From CAJBLF01 sp964545415 (GTDB taxonomy: Bacteria > Patescibacteriota > Gracilibacteria > Absconditabacterales > Absconditicoccaceae), in assembly GCA_964545415.1 (NCBI GenBank), contig CAZJFP010000014.1:1-33949 (forward strand): a DNA stretch of 33,949 bases, written 5' to 3'. Positions within the stretch are counted from its first letter, which is position 1. Each line of letters begins with the position of its first letter. The notes beneath the pieces are model-generated. The model had not been told where the DNA came from, did not search any database, and saw only the letters and a list, made by a program, of their open reading frames with translations. A program made the translations under genes and the position numbers. Below are positions 1 to 8,870 of this stretch, piece by piece.

Positions 1-316
1 TATTCTGTATTCTGTATTCTGTATTCTATATTCTGTATTCTGTATTCTATATTCTATATTCTGTATTCTATATTCTATATTCTATATTCTGTATTCTATA
101 TTCTGTATTCTGTATTCTATATTCTGTATTCTGTATTCTGTATTCTATATTCTGTATTCTGTATTCTATATTCTATATTCTGTATTCTATATTCTATATT
201 CTATATTCTGTATTCTATATTCTGTATTCTGTATTCTATATTCTGTATTCTGTATTCTGTATTCTATATTCTGTATTCTGTATTCTATATTCTGTATTCT
301 GAATTCTGAATTCTAC
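1..316. repeat. Heptanucleotide tandem array (TATTCTR)n at contig edge
   Basis: About 45 head-to-tail 7-bp units, TATTCTG or TATTCTA, degenerating at the right end to AATTCTG and AATTCTA. The order of G- and A-ending units repeats exactly every 17 units (119 bp): positions 1-119 and 120-238 are identical and 239-287 starts a third copy. It stops three bases before the stop codon of the pilin-like gene. No gene is seen here; an antisense frame stays open only because the repeat lacks stops. Lying at the contig edge, its true length is unknown. Confidence 0.97.
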
Positions 317-318
317 AT

Positions 319-810
319 TTAAAACCCCGTATCTCCACCATAACCGCCAAAAAGAGAATTGATGATAGAGACAGCGAGTTTGATGATAAAATAGAATCCT
401 GTCAGGATAATAACACCTATGACGATATTTATGATATTCGTCTTGATTTTGGAAATATCTCATTGCTTATGCATAGCATTGGTGACCATAAGAAATCCGT
501 TGTAGATCAGCAGAATAACAGCGATAGACAGTCCTATATAAACAGTTCGTTGAAGATACGGATTGATATTATTCCTAAATCGATCAAGCGTATTGGCTAT
601 CTTGTATTGGCTAGCATACGCTCACTGTGTAGAAGTAGCATCATCCAAAGAAGTTTGCTGAATCTGATATTCCTCATTTGCTTCGCCGACAACCGCATCG
701 AGAATTCTTATAGGATCGCTACCATATTTGGATTCTCAACTATTCTGAGCAACAGCAAAAAAAGAAAACACATACGAAAGAATCAAAAACGCTCCAAGAA
801 TTTTTTTCAT
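319..810 (-). CDS. Small two-helix membrane protein, TrbC/VirB2-like pilin candidate
   Basis: 163 aa, reading UGA as Gly three times. Residues 1-21 look like a signal peptide (MKK followed by a hydrophobic stretch ending AVA-Q). A soluble segment follows, then two hydrophobic helices at about 90-110 and 126-150, and a glycine-rich tail (GGYGGDTGF). This layout (leader, two helices) is that of VirB2/TrbC-type pilin subunits of type IV secretion systems, but I see no decisive motif. It lies downstream of a VWA protein and a PrgI-like protein on the same strand, 107 bp after the VWA stop, which supports an envelope or pilus role. It could equally be an unrelated small membrane protein. Start is the ATG at 810, giving the signal peptide. 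Confidence 0.75.
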
Positions 811-917
811 AGACAAGACAAAGAAATAAACATATCAATAACTATAAGGAAATTTGATTTTTTTTCAAATTTTTATAGAGATTTATTTTCCATAAGAAGT
901 ATTGAAAAATAGTATGT

Positions 918-1883
918 TTACTGCTTAGAGGTTTGAAACAACACAAAGAATTTGAAGATGAACAATCAAAAAAGCAAGAACACGATGAAATAGATCAGAT
1001 AATCATTGAGTTCCCAAAGAATATTTTGGACATGCTGTTGTTGTTGATCTACGATATTCTGGGAAAGCTGGGTAAAAAATGTATCAAATGACTGTTTATC
1101 GACAACCCTATAAAATTTCCCTCAAGTTTTTGATGCAAGCTCTTGAAGTAATGAAAGATTGATATCAGTAGTCACATCAGTATTTCGTGTATCGCGTCCT
1201 ATGAGATAGTTTTCCTGACCGACTCCAAGTACAAAAACAGGAATTTGCATCTTCTGATAATATGAGAACACCTGCAAAGGATCAAATCCAATATTTGAAT
1301 CACCATCCGTAATGAGGATAACAATACCAGGCTTATATGTATCCTGAAAAGAAAATTGGTGAAGATTGGTCACCCCGAGCAGAAGTGCATCACCGATTGC
1401 AGTCCCCAAAAATTCCTGGACCGGAGGAAAATCGCCGAGATTCATAGAGGTTAATTTGTCGACAATAGCAGCAGATGAAGACGAAAATGGAATATAGACA
1501 AAAGGTTTTCACGAAAACGTGATCAAAGAGATATGATATCCATCCAATGATTTGACCAATGAAATCAACGATTCTTTGGCAGAGACAAATCTGCTCGGCT
1601 CCAAATCGACAGCTGCCATAGAAAGAGATACATCAAGGATGATCTGAACAGGAAGATTCTTATCTACGACAACTTGTCTATCGCTGACAAAAGAGAGACG
1701 CAAAGGAAGCAAGAGTACGGAAACAATAAGCGAACCAAGCAATAATAGAGAGATCCGTCGATTCCTCTGCTTAAGTGCAGTGATAGGTACAATAAATTTC
1801 GGTTTCCCATTAAAAAAGAAAAAGAGCCCGCATAACGTAGCAAGGGCTAAACTGATTCGTATGCCATGGAAAGAGAACGACAT
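918..1883 (-). CDS. VWA-domain membrane protein (BatA-like)
   Basis: 321 aa from the ATG at 1883; an in-frame TTG at 1901 would add six residues. Two N-terminal hydrophobic segments (about 8-24 and 44-60) precede a von Willebrand factor A domain whose MIDAS motif DVSLS is at residues 84-88. A later ITDGD block carries further metal-site residues. A single C-terminal hydrophobic helix lies near 290-312. The layout of two N-terminal helices, VWA domain and C-terminal anchor is that of BatA/BatB-type proteins. VWA domains bind protein partners through a metal ion, so a role in assembling an envelope complex is plausible. In-frame UGA occurs at several glycines. It starts 21 bp after the PrgI-like gene stops and is probably co-transcribed with it. 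Confidence 0.88.
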
Positions 1884-1904
1884 ATATACACAATTGGCCA
1901 AGGA

Positions 1905-2348
1905 CTAAATCAATCACTTCTTCTCTATATCGTTGAGAATATTTTTATCGAATTTGTTTTCTTTCTGTTCGATGATTTGTTTTTCCTCTTTGGTTTTAGC
2001 CTCCTGTACTAAGATATCGAGAGGATTTTTTTTATCATAATTTACCTGGAATTTTTTCTTGGTATCAAAGAAATTATTCCTCACAAGTTTGGCAATATAC
2101 GCCATAAGTCAGAGTTCCGATATCTTAAAAAATGCCAAGACGATAAAAATCACAATGATTAGTATAGCGACCAATATACCAAGCGCTTTGGATCAAGATT
2201 TAGATAGCCCGTTGAAGGCAGCCAAAGCGAGCGCAACACCGACAGCGAGAACAAACATTTGTACGATATTGATTGTCAGGGGTCCTATACTAAAGGTCAT
2301 ACCTGCAAACAATCATTTTTTGATATTTTTTGGATAGACGACTTTCAT
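1905..2348 (-). CDS. PrgI-like two-helix membrane protein
   Basis: 147 aa with three UGA-encoded glycines internally and one near the C-terminus. It begins MKVVYPKNIKK and continues into FSIGPLTINIVQM, then two adjacent hydrophobic helices (about 27-45 and 55-75), and a charged cytoplasmic tail rich in Lys and Glu. The pattern of a short positively charged start, GPLT motif and helical hairpin matches PrgI-family proteins, small inner-membrane components linked to type IV secretion and conjugation (VirB3-like position). The match is by motif only. It is first in the leftward cluster PrgI-like, VWA protein, pilin-like protein. No VirB4 ATPase is visible in the window. Confidence 0.65.
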
Positions 2349-2471
2349 ACTAATAAAACAATAATTAAAAGATTTTGTACTCAGTGACCAAATAACGAAT
2401 CTTGTAATCTTTCTTCTTGTAATGTTTTAATTATTTTCGTTATACGAAAATAGTTTCCATTGTCAAAAAAA

Positions 2472-2500
2472 AATCCGCTGGATTACAGCGGATTTTTTGA
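2472..2500. terminator. Bidirectional rho-independent terminator
   Basis: Nine-base stem AATCCGCTG / CAGCGGATT around loop GATTA, with an A-run on the left and T-run on the right, so it can end transcription in either direction. The stop codon of the leftward receiver-like gene (2483-2485) lies in its loop. Confidence 0.85.
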
Positions 2501-2944
2501 TGGTTTCCATCAAATACGTTCTAAACTCAAAGGCACGATTTTCAAATCTTTATCGAGTTTTACCTCGGCATTGAGATCATATCTGTTCACTGCTCTAATG
2601 CGATCCTGAGGGAATTCGCATATTTCGAAGACTTTCATGGATTTTACCAACCACGAATGTTCATCATACAGCAGAAGCAGATAAGCATCCGCAGACGAAC
2701 TAGAAAGGATACAGTGAAGAAAATCTCTGGACGATTCTTCTTTGTGAGAAAGCGAAACAAAATCATCAATACAGATAAGACTAAATGCCTTTTGCTTTTT
2801 AATGATTTCTTTCGCTTCTACATAGCTAGAAGATGTTGTCAAATAGGAAAATATCGGTGGCGATTGCCACAGGCTTCTCTTAATGAGCGAAGACATCAGA
2901 AGAGGATCTTTTCCCACAATAAGGACATTGTCAAACATTTCCAT
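2483..2944 (-). CDS. Degenerate response-regulator receiver-like protein
   Basis: 153 aa. The start NVLIVGKDPLLMSSLIKRSL has the beta1-alpha1 pattern of a receiver domain, and SLICIDDF near residue 60 fits beta3 with the phosphate-accepting Asp. The acidic pair normally at the end of beta1 is replaced by GKD, and no clear conserved Thr/Lys positions follow. If it is a receiver it is probably not phosphorylated in the usual way. No output domain is visible; the tail is short and basic. A single UGA (Gly) sits close to the end, so under the standard code the protein would lose its last ten residues. It is divergent from trxB across a shared promoter region. The family assignment is tentative; a plain hypothetical protein is the alternative. 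Confidence 0.6.
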
Positions 2945-2974
2945 AATATTTGTTTTTTTGATTTTGGTAGCAGA

Positions 2975-3002
2975 GATATAGGGATTTTAGAACTATTTAC
3001 AA
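2975..3002 (-). promoter_or_regulatory. Promoter for the receiver-like gene
   Basis: On the minus strand TTGTAA (3002-2997), a 16-bp spacer and TATATC (2980-2975), 31 bp before the start codon. Its -35 box overlaps that of the rightward trxB promoter, so the two divergent promoters are likely to compete. Confidence 0.5.
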
Positions 3003-3023
3003 GTCTTTTTTTTGTGATATAAT
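2996..3023 (+). promoter_or_regulatory. Promoter upstream of trxB
   Basis: TTTACA (2996-3001), 16-bp spacer, TATAAT (3018-3023), with a TG one base before the -10 box (extended -10). The predicted start site is about 3030, at the ATG of a 30-codon frame at 3031. Confidence 0.7.
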
Positions 3024-3030
3024 ATTTATT

Positions 3031-3123
3031 ATGAAACATATTTCAAAATATGGTGGAAAATATATATCTGGTGGTATTGAAAAAAACATAGAAATTCATA
3101 CATACGCATATACACTATTTTAG
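3031..3123 (+). CDS. Possible 30-aa leader peptide before trxB
   Basis: An ATG directly at the predicted transcription start opens a 30-codon frame ending TAG, 17 bp before trxB. It starts MKHISKYGGKYISGG and has no family match that I recognise. It contains no UGA. It could be a leaderless small protein, a leader peptide, or chance; there is no independent support for translation. Confidence 0.25.
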   Translation: MKHISKYGGKYISGGIEKNIEIHTYAYTLF

Positions 3124-3140
3124 TAACATCAGAAAAATTA

Positions 3141-4085
3141 ATGGAAAACGTGATTATCATCGGTTCAGGTCCAGCAGGACACACTGCTGCTATTTATGCA
3201 GCTAGAGCAAATCTCAAACCACTCATGTTCGAAGGGTTTATGGCATGAGGCATCGCAGCAGGAGGACAACTTACCACTACAACCATTATTGAAAATTACC
3301 CAGGATTTCCCAATGGAATATGAGGTATCGGACTTATGGCAAACATGAGAGAACAAGCAATCAAAATGGGTACGAGAATAGAAACCAAAACGATAGACAA
3401 AGTAGATTTTAGCAGCAAACCGCTGAAAGTGTTTAGCGGAAACGAGGTATATGAAGCAAAATCAGTGATCATAGCAACCGGAGCGACAGCAAAACGTTTA
3501 GGTATTCCAGGGGAAAAAGACTATCGGCAAAGAGGGATTTCCGCATGTGCAATCTGTGAATGAGCGTTACCGGTATTCAGAGACAAGGTCTTGGTGGTTA
3601 TCGGATGAGGAGATGTAGCTATGGAAGAAGCTATCCATTTGACCCATTTCGGATCCAAAGTTATCGTACTCGTCAGATCAGACAAACTCAGAGCATCCGA
3701 AATGATGCAGCAAAAAGCAAAAGAAAATCCAAAAATAGAATTCAAACGATTCACCGAATCATTGGAAGCTATAGGCGATGGAAAAAAACTGACAGGGCTC
3801 AAAGTCATCAACAACCAAACCAAAGAAGAATCTATCATCGAATGCTGAGGACTTTTTTATGCAATAGGACACAAACCAAATACGGACTTTCTCCAGGGAC
3901 AGATTGTTATCGATCAGGACGGATATATCATCACACAAGATCCTGTTATTCGCACCGCAACCAATGTAGAATGAGTATTCGCGGCCGGTGATGTAGCAGA
4001 CAAAAAATACAGACAAGCGATTACTTCAGCAGGAAGCTGATGTATGGCCGCTCTCGAAGCACAACAGTATCTACAAAACAATTAA
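3141..4085 (+). CDS. trxB: Thioredoxin reductase
   Basis: 314 aa, the usual length of bacterial TrxB. It reduces thioredoxin with NADPH through FAD and a redox-active disulfide. Seen in order: N-terminal FAD Rossmann motif IIIGSGPAGHTAAIYAAR (about 5-22), GGQLTTTT, the active-site cysteines C136-A-I-C139 (the family usually has CATC), the NADPH-binding GxGxxA-type motif written GGDVAMEEA with one Gly as UGA, and the C-terminal VFAAGDV and GSGCMAALEA. Seven or eight glycines are encoded by UGA, each at a family-conserved position, which makes this gene the best local proof of the recoding. trxA follows 109 bp downstream, so the pair forms a complete thioredoxin system. Confidence 0.97.
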
Positions 4086-4194
4086 AACATTATGAAAATT
4101 TAGAACATTAAAAAATTATATCTTTTAATCACATAATCACTAAATAACTAACCTTTTAATTTTAATAATCTTTTAATCTTTTAATCAAATCAAA

Positions 4195-4533
4195 ATGAGC
4201 GTAATTCACATCGAATCAACTGATCATTTCAAAAAAGAAATTTTAGAGCACAAAGGACTTTCTGTTGTAGATTTCCGAGCTTCACGATGCGGACCATGCA
4301 GAATGCTAGGGCCTATCATCGATCAATTGGCAGAGAAGCATCCAGAAGTGAAGATTGCGAAAGTCAGTGTGGAAGAACATCAAGATCTCGCTGCTGCATT
4401 TGAAGTTTCATCTATTCCTGTTGTCTATTTCATCAAAGATGGACAAGTAATAGAGAGAATTGTAGGAGTTAATCCTCCCACTGTCTATGAAGAAAGAATA
4501 GCTGAGCACTCTGCTCCAGCAAAAGCTGAATAA
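4195..4533 (+). CDS. trxA: Thioredoxin
   Basis: 112 aa. Thioredoxin fold with active site C32-G-P-C35 and the cis-proline motif SIPVVYFIKDGQ. It is the electron acceptor of the reductase encoded just upstream. The tryptophan that normally precedes the first cysteine (WCGPC) is arginine here (SRCGPC), which should alter the redox potential or the reactivity of the cysteine. There is a short C-terminal extension, SAPAKAE. No in-frame UGA is present. The 109-bp spacer before it holds AT-rich short repeats (TTTTAATC units) and no obvious strong promoter, so read-through from trxB is likely. A hairpin terminator follows. Confidence 0.95.
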   Translation: MSVIHIESTDHFKKEILEHKGLSVVDFRASRCGPCRMLGPIIDQLAEKHPEVKIAKVSVEEHQDLAAAFEVSSIPVVYFIKDGQVIERIVGVNPPTVYEERIAEHSAPAKAE

Positions 4534-4558
4534 GTCTATTCACGAAGCTAAATAAAAA

Positions 4559-4580
4559 GTCCGCGAAAGCGGATTTTTTT
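4559..4580 (+). terminator. Terminator after trxA
   Basis: Stem TCCGC / GCGGA closed by a GAAA tetraloop and followed by seven T residues, 26 bp after the trxA stop codon. Confidence 0.85.
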
Positions 4581-4645
4581 ATAATAAAGCTATAGAGAAT
4601 GTACAAAAAATGTCAAATCAAAAGCAGAAAATAGATGCTGGTTTT

Positions 4646-4674
4646 TTGACTTTGATCCAAAACATACATATCAT
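4646..4674 (+). promoter_or_regulatory. Promoter placing transcription start at an ATG
   Basis: TTGACT (4646-4651), 17-bp spacer, TATCAT (4669-4674). Seven bases after the -10 box is the ATG at 4681, so the transcript of the next gene is predicted to be leaderless or nearly so. Confidence 0.6.
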
Positions 4675-4680
4675 ATCTCT

Positions 4681-5250
4681 ATGACAGCAAAGAAACGATA
4701 CAGAAAATACCCAAGACTTATTATCTTCCTAATAACGATTATCATAGCGATAACGATATTTTACGAATGAATGCACTCCCAAGCGATTCATGATTTCCTC
4801 GTATCATTAGGATATGGGGGGACATTTATCTGATGATTATTCTATTCGTACGGATTCACCTCATCATCAGCAACAGCAATGCTATTAATACTTTCGCAAA
4901 AAACATCGTTTGGTCTTTCGATCGTCACCGCAGGAATAGGAGCGCTCATAAGCGACATACTCATATTTATGTTTGCAAAAAACACATTGCTTCAAGAACT
5001 CACCATGCTCAAAGAAGAACCGTACATCGTTACATTCAGAAATTTTCTCAAAAGGACATTCTGACCTCCATACAGATATATTATGCCTATCGTTGCAGGA
5101 ATACTTATCATGACCCCATTACCGACAGAGATAGGAATAACCATACTTGCAAGCAGAAAAAAGCTCTCTATGAAAACATTCATAATCATGGCATATATAT
5201 TACATACGATAGGTATCACCATCATATTGACGATAGGAAAACAATTATAA
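4681..5250 (+). CDS. Multi-pass membrane protein, weakly VTT/DedA-like
   Basis: 189 aa with UGA at four glycines. About five hydrophobic helices are seen: 10-26, 45-62, 70-100 (a helix pair), 135-152 and 165-187. A glycine-rich stretch (GYGGTFIGGLFYSYG), the small-residue pattern AGIGALISD, and a conserved-looking PPYRYIMPIVAG loop suggest a VTT (DedA/SNARE-associated) type fold, but the similarity is loose and the protein is shorter than DedA. It stands alone between two terminators, with its own promoter, convergent to the 491-aa surface protein. Treated as a membrane protein of unknown function. Confidence 0.8.
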
Positions 5251-5252
5251 AA

Positions 5253-5278
5253 AATCCGCCCTTCGGCGGATTTTTTTC
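5253..5278. terminator. Bidirectional terminator between convergent genes
   Basis: Eight-base stem AATCCGCC / GGCGGATT with loop CTTC, A-run before and T-run after. It lies between a rightward gene ending at 5250 and a leftward gene ending at 5297. Confidence 0.88.
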
Positions 5279-5296
5279 AAAAAAATATTTTTTGGA

Positions 5297-6772
5297 TTAA
5301 TTAATTGATATGTTTGTCGCGAAATCCACCCAAGCGGCGTCATTGATCTTGATAAGGAATTTCATTCAGTTAGCTGCCTCTTTTTGGATGATGCTATTGC
5401 CGAGATTGTTCAAAGTGCCTTTTATGCTACACGTATAGATACTGATCATAGGAGCATCATGCAAAGTAGCCTTATCAGCATATTTTGTTACATCCATCTG
5501 AGCAGAACAACGTACACCTGGCAAATCCAAACTTTCATCGACATTCAAAGATTCATAGGTAATGTTAGCAGATGGAAAAACGATGGAATATCCTCTATTT
5601 GACGTAAAGGTCATAGTCTTTTCCAGATTGATAGGAAATTGCTTTACAGAGGTATCAAGATCAGAAACAGCGGTTGTTGTCGTTGTTGTCGAAACAGCAG
5701 TAGATGTATTGGAGATATAGCTTATTTTGATACCTCATGCAGCCTGTGATGGATCTACAAAAACTTTACACGTAGCTGAACCATCAGTGGTGGGTCACTC
5801 AATATTGAGAACAAGGCCGTTGAGATCCATACTAAGGGTAGATTTACTTACCTGCATAAGAGAAGTACTTCCATCGGTACAAAGCGTCTGAATTCTGGAA
5901 AGCAAAGTTGTTTGGACATAATGATCATTAGGTAAGATAAACGCATTTGCTACAGCATCAACTTCTTGTTCAGAAACATCATTAATAAAATATCAGTAAT
6001 GTTCGCCATTAGCAAAAAACCACGAAGTCACTCATTCTAATTTATACAAGGTTGTGCCATAAGAAGTTGAAAATGTCTTTTCAGCGCTTCATCATATATT
6101 TTGTTTGAGTTGTGAACAATTCTTGTTGGGATCCGTCTTTTTGCAAGTGAAATATGAGATAGAGATAATCTGACTAGTAGCGATGTTCTGCACACGCAAT
6201 TCACCATTTTCTCCATTATTGAGCAAAGTATATTTCTGTCCAAATTCCGCTGGAAGATAAATGCCCGCCTGAGAGATATAGATACCGCTTCCGGATCAAA
6301 GCATTGTTCATGTAGATCACGTAGCAGCCAATGCTCAAGAAATAGCCTGTACTTCGATGATGAATATATCATTATATTCTTTTTCTACCATACCCTGGAT
6401 ATCTACCATACCGGTATAGAGATTCAGATCCATAGTTCTGCTCTTGATACCTACAATAGTGGTGTCAGCCATAGTCAAAGTATGGGTATACGTAATGAAA
6501 TCACCATCATTCTGTATCATACCAGACAAAGAAACCGTCTGTCCGATCTCAAAACCAGTAGATTCATGTATAGAAGAAGTAAATCGGCTTGTGATAGTGT
6601 CAAACTTTTTGAAAAGCAGCAATGCTACAGCGAATGTCAGGATGATAACGATAAACAACGTCAACAAAGAAACTGATCTTTTAGGCGGTTCCTGAAAGGA
6701 ATATCCATTCTCATAGCCAGGGAATAACGGTTTTTTGGCAGGAGGGGTTGCTCCGCTTTTTTTGAAATTCAT
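5297..6772 (-). CDS. Single-helix-anchored extracytoplasmic protein, unknown
   Basis: 491 aa when about a dozen UGA codons are read as Gly. The first 40 residues are proline-rich and basic (TPPAKKPLFPGYENG). One strong hydrophobic helix follows at about 36-56 (SLLTLFIVIILTFAVALLLF), and the rest is outside the cell: beta-rich and Ser/Thr-rich, with a short poly-Thr linker (STTTTTTA) near residue 370. Cysteines are few and possibly paired (TCKKTDPNKNC). I recognise no domain. The topology suggests an anchored surface or periplasmic protein. The gene is monocistronic: it faces a terminator downstream, and a mscS gene starts divergently 200 bp upstream. Confidence 0.88.
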
Positions 6773-6911
6773 GAATATGCATAAGCAAATAAAAAAAATC
6801 TATGCGTTATCGCATGGTACGAAATTAAGAAGCCTTGTCAATCCAATAACCCATACTATATAATTTTTTACACAATTAGGCAATGGTTTTGGGTAGATTT
6901 TGGAGATTGAT

Positions 6912-6940
6912 TTGAAAAAAACAAAGTTCAGGAGTATAAT
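6912..6940 (+). promoter_or_regulatory. Promoter for the mscS pair
   Basis: TTGAAA (6912-6917), 17-bp spacer, consensus TATAAT (6935-6940), 34 bp before the ATG of the first mscS gene. Confidence 0.75.
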
Positions 6941-6974
6941 TTAGATATATTTTATACTTTTGAGGTATATCATT

Positions 6975-7916
6975 ATGAACACACAAACAGCAGAATCAAC
7001 AGCACTCCAAAATTTCATGAATAGTGCTGTAGTGTCGTATGGATTGAAAATACTCTGAGCAATAGCAGTTATTATAGTGTTATTGATGATTTCAAAATTC
7101 ATCTCATGAATAGTCAGAAGGAATATTGTAAGAAACGCAGATCCAAACAATAAGCAAGCGGAAAAAATCGCGAAACTCATGGGAAATATAACGTTTTACA
7201 TCCTCGTTATCTTTTCATTTTTCATTGGATTCGAAATAGTCGGTTTCAATGTCGGGCTCATCGTAGGAGGTATATCATTTTGAGTAGGTCTTGCGTTCAA
7301 GGAGATTCTGGGAAATATTGTAGCAGGAATCATGATCTTATATACCAAAGAATTTAAACTCGGAGATATGATAGAAATAAATGCCGATCAAGTATATTTT
7401 GGAAGAATAGAAGAAATAACAATAAGATATACTATTATCAGAACACTAGATCTTAGACAAGTAATACTACCAAATATGACACTTATTTCCGTTCCTATCA
7501 AAACATTTAGTTCAGAACCATTTATAAGACTTGCTGTATTACAACGAGCAGATTATGATAGCGACCCAAACAAAGTAATTGAAGTAATCAAAAATGCTGT
7601 AAATAGTGTAGAATTTGTTAAAAATAAACAAAATACAAAAGTATTTGTCAATGAGTGGCGAGATAGTTATGTAGAATATAAATCATTTTTTGAATTTGAT
7701 CCCAATTGCTGATTATTACATGAAATAGCCATAGCACAAGTATCCAAAAAAATATATGAAGAATTACTTGCAAATGGAATAGATTGTCCATACGACATCA
7801 AGACAATAAATTTTGAAACAAAAGAAGATCAACAAAAAATACAACAAACAATACAAGAAAAAATCACAAGAGAAATACAACAACAAACATCAACAACAGA
7901 ACAATCAAAAGTGTAA
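6975..7916 (+). CDS. mscS: MscS-family small-conductance mechanosensitive channel
   Basis: 313 aa, near the 286 aa of E. coli MscS. It is an inner-membrane channel that opens on membrane tension to release solutes during osmotic downshock. It has three helices (about 24-43, 72-92, 97-120). The pore-lining third helix is rich in Gly/Ala (GGISFGVGLAFKEILGNIVAG). It runs into the beta domain motif FKLGDMIEI and the IRTLDLRQVILPN block typical of the family. Several glycines are UGA. The C-terminal 40 residues are Gln/Thr-rich. A second MscS-like gene starts 22 bp downstream. Confidence 0.94.
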
Positions 7917-7938
7917 TTTTATTTTAAGATAAAAATAT

Positions 7939-8775
7939 ATGTTAGAAGCAATTATTCCAGACATAATCAAAAAAATTATCAATAACCGACAAAGTATACT
8001 GTGGAAAGTAATACTTGCAATAGGTGTTTTTTTTGCAATTTATAGTATAAGCAAAATTATAATCAAAAAAATACGCGAAAAAATAACAGCAAATTCTTTA
8101 CAAGATGATATATATACCCAAAAGATATCCAAACTTAGTGGACAAATTATATTTATTTTTTTAATGATTTTTAATATTTTAGCAGTATTTCAAGTAATAG
8201 GATTTGATACAGCAATCATTATGGGATGAATATCTATTAGTTTGTGATTTGCCATGGAAACTACAATAGGGAATATGATAGCAGGAATTATGGTTATAAC
8301 AAACAAAAAAATAAAAATAGGAAAATTTACGCAATTTTTGGGAAAATTAAATATAATGTGAACTATTGAAGAAATAACAATAAGATATTGTGTCATTAGA
8401 TTATTTGATAAAAGAAGAGTAATTATACCAAACAATATAATGGCAAAAACACCCATTAAAACATTTAAAACAGAACAACTTATTAGATGAGAATTTAAAA
8501 TAACCGTACCTCGCCATGTAAACATAGAACAAATGCAAACAGTACTCAACAAAATTATAAATGAAAATCAATATGTTTTACGAAAAGAATATACAAGCAC
8601 TATTATCACATGATTCAATTTTACTGGTATAAATATGAAAACATTTTTCTTTATTAATCCTCAAAAAAAACCTGCAATTGTTATAATTAGAGATTTAAGA
8701 ATAAAAATAATGAAGACATTCAAAAGATATGGTATCAAGAGACCATATCCACATATTACTTTAACAGCTGAATAA
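7939..8775 (+). CDS. Second MscS-family channel
   Basis: 278 aa. Same layout as its upstream neighbour: N-terminal helix (about 22-40), second helix (65-85), pore helix with GGISISLGFAMETTIGNMIAGIMV, then the beta domain with TIEEITIRYCVIRLFDKRRVIIPNN. The two proteins share the phrase EEITIRY and clearly belong to one family, but they are too different to be a recent duplication. Compared with the first gene it is more A-rich in codon choice (many AAA, ATA, ACA) and its cytoplasmic domain is shorter. Six UGA codons are read as Gly. It probably shares a transcript with the first gene; the two might form separate or mixed heptamers. Confidence 0.92.
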
Positions 8776-8779
8776 AATT

Positions 8780-8870
8780 AGTAGAAAGTATAAAGCTGAA
8801 AGTATAAAGCCGCTTATTAGCTAGAATACAGCTTTAAGCTTTGGGCTTTAAGCTTTAAGCTAAAGTTATT
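8780..8870. repeat. Heptad inverted-repeat element
   Basis: Thirteen consecutive 7-bp units: AGTAGAA, AGTATAA, AGCTGAA, AGTATAA, AGCCGCT on the left; TATTAGC and TAGAATA in the middle (a small dyad); CAGCTTT, AAGCTTT, GGGCTTT, AAGCTTT, AAGCTAA on the right. The right arm is roughly the reverse complement of the left, so the whole can fold as one imperfect hairpin. It sits between two convergent genes and reaches into the uvrB stop codon. Confidence 0.8.

Noticed and set aside
1..316. CRISPR array at the contig edge
   Set aside because: Units are 7 bp, contiguous, with no spacers and no cas genes nearby.
236..463. Leftward frame running through the heptad array with a 7-residue repeat (IQNTEYR)
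   Set aside because: The repeat unit has no stops by chance; it overlaps the 3' end of the pilin-like gene in another frame and has no start signal.
3141..4085. trxB as a pseudogene broken by many stops
   Set aside because: All interruptions are TGA on conserved glycines; none is TAA or TAG and the frame is intact.
6773..6900. Promoter for the 491-aa surface protein (TTGACA on the minus strand)
   Set aside because: The -35 is good but no -10 box stands 16-18 bp downstream.
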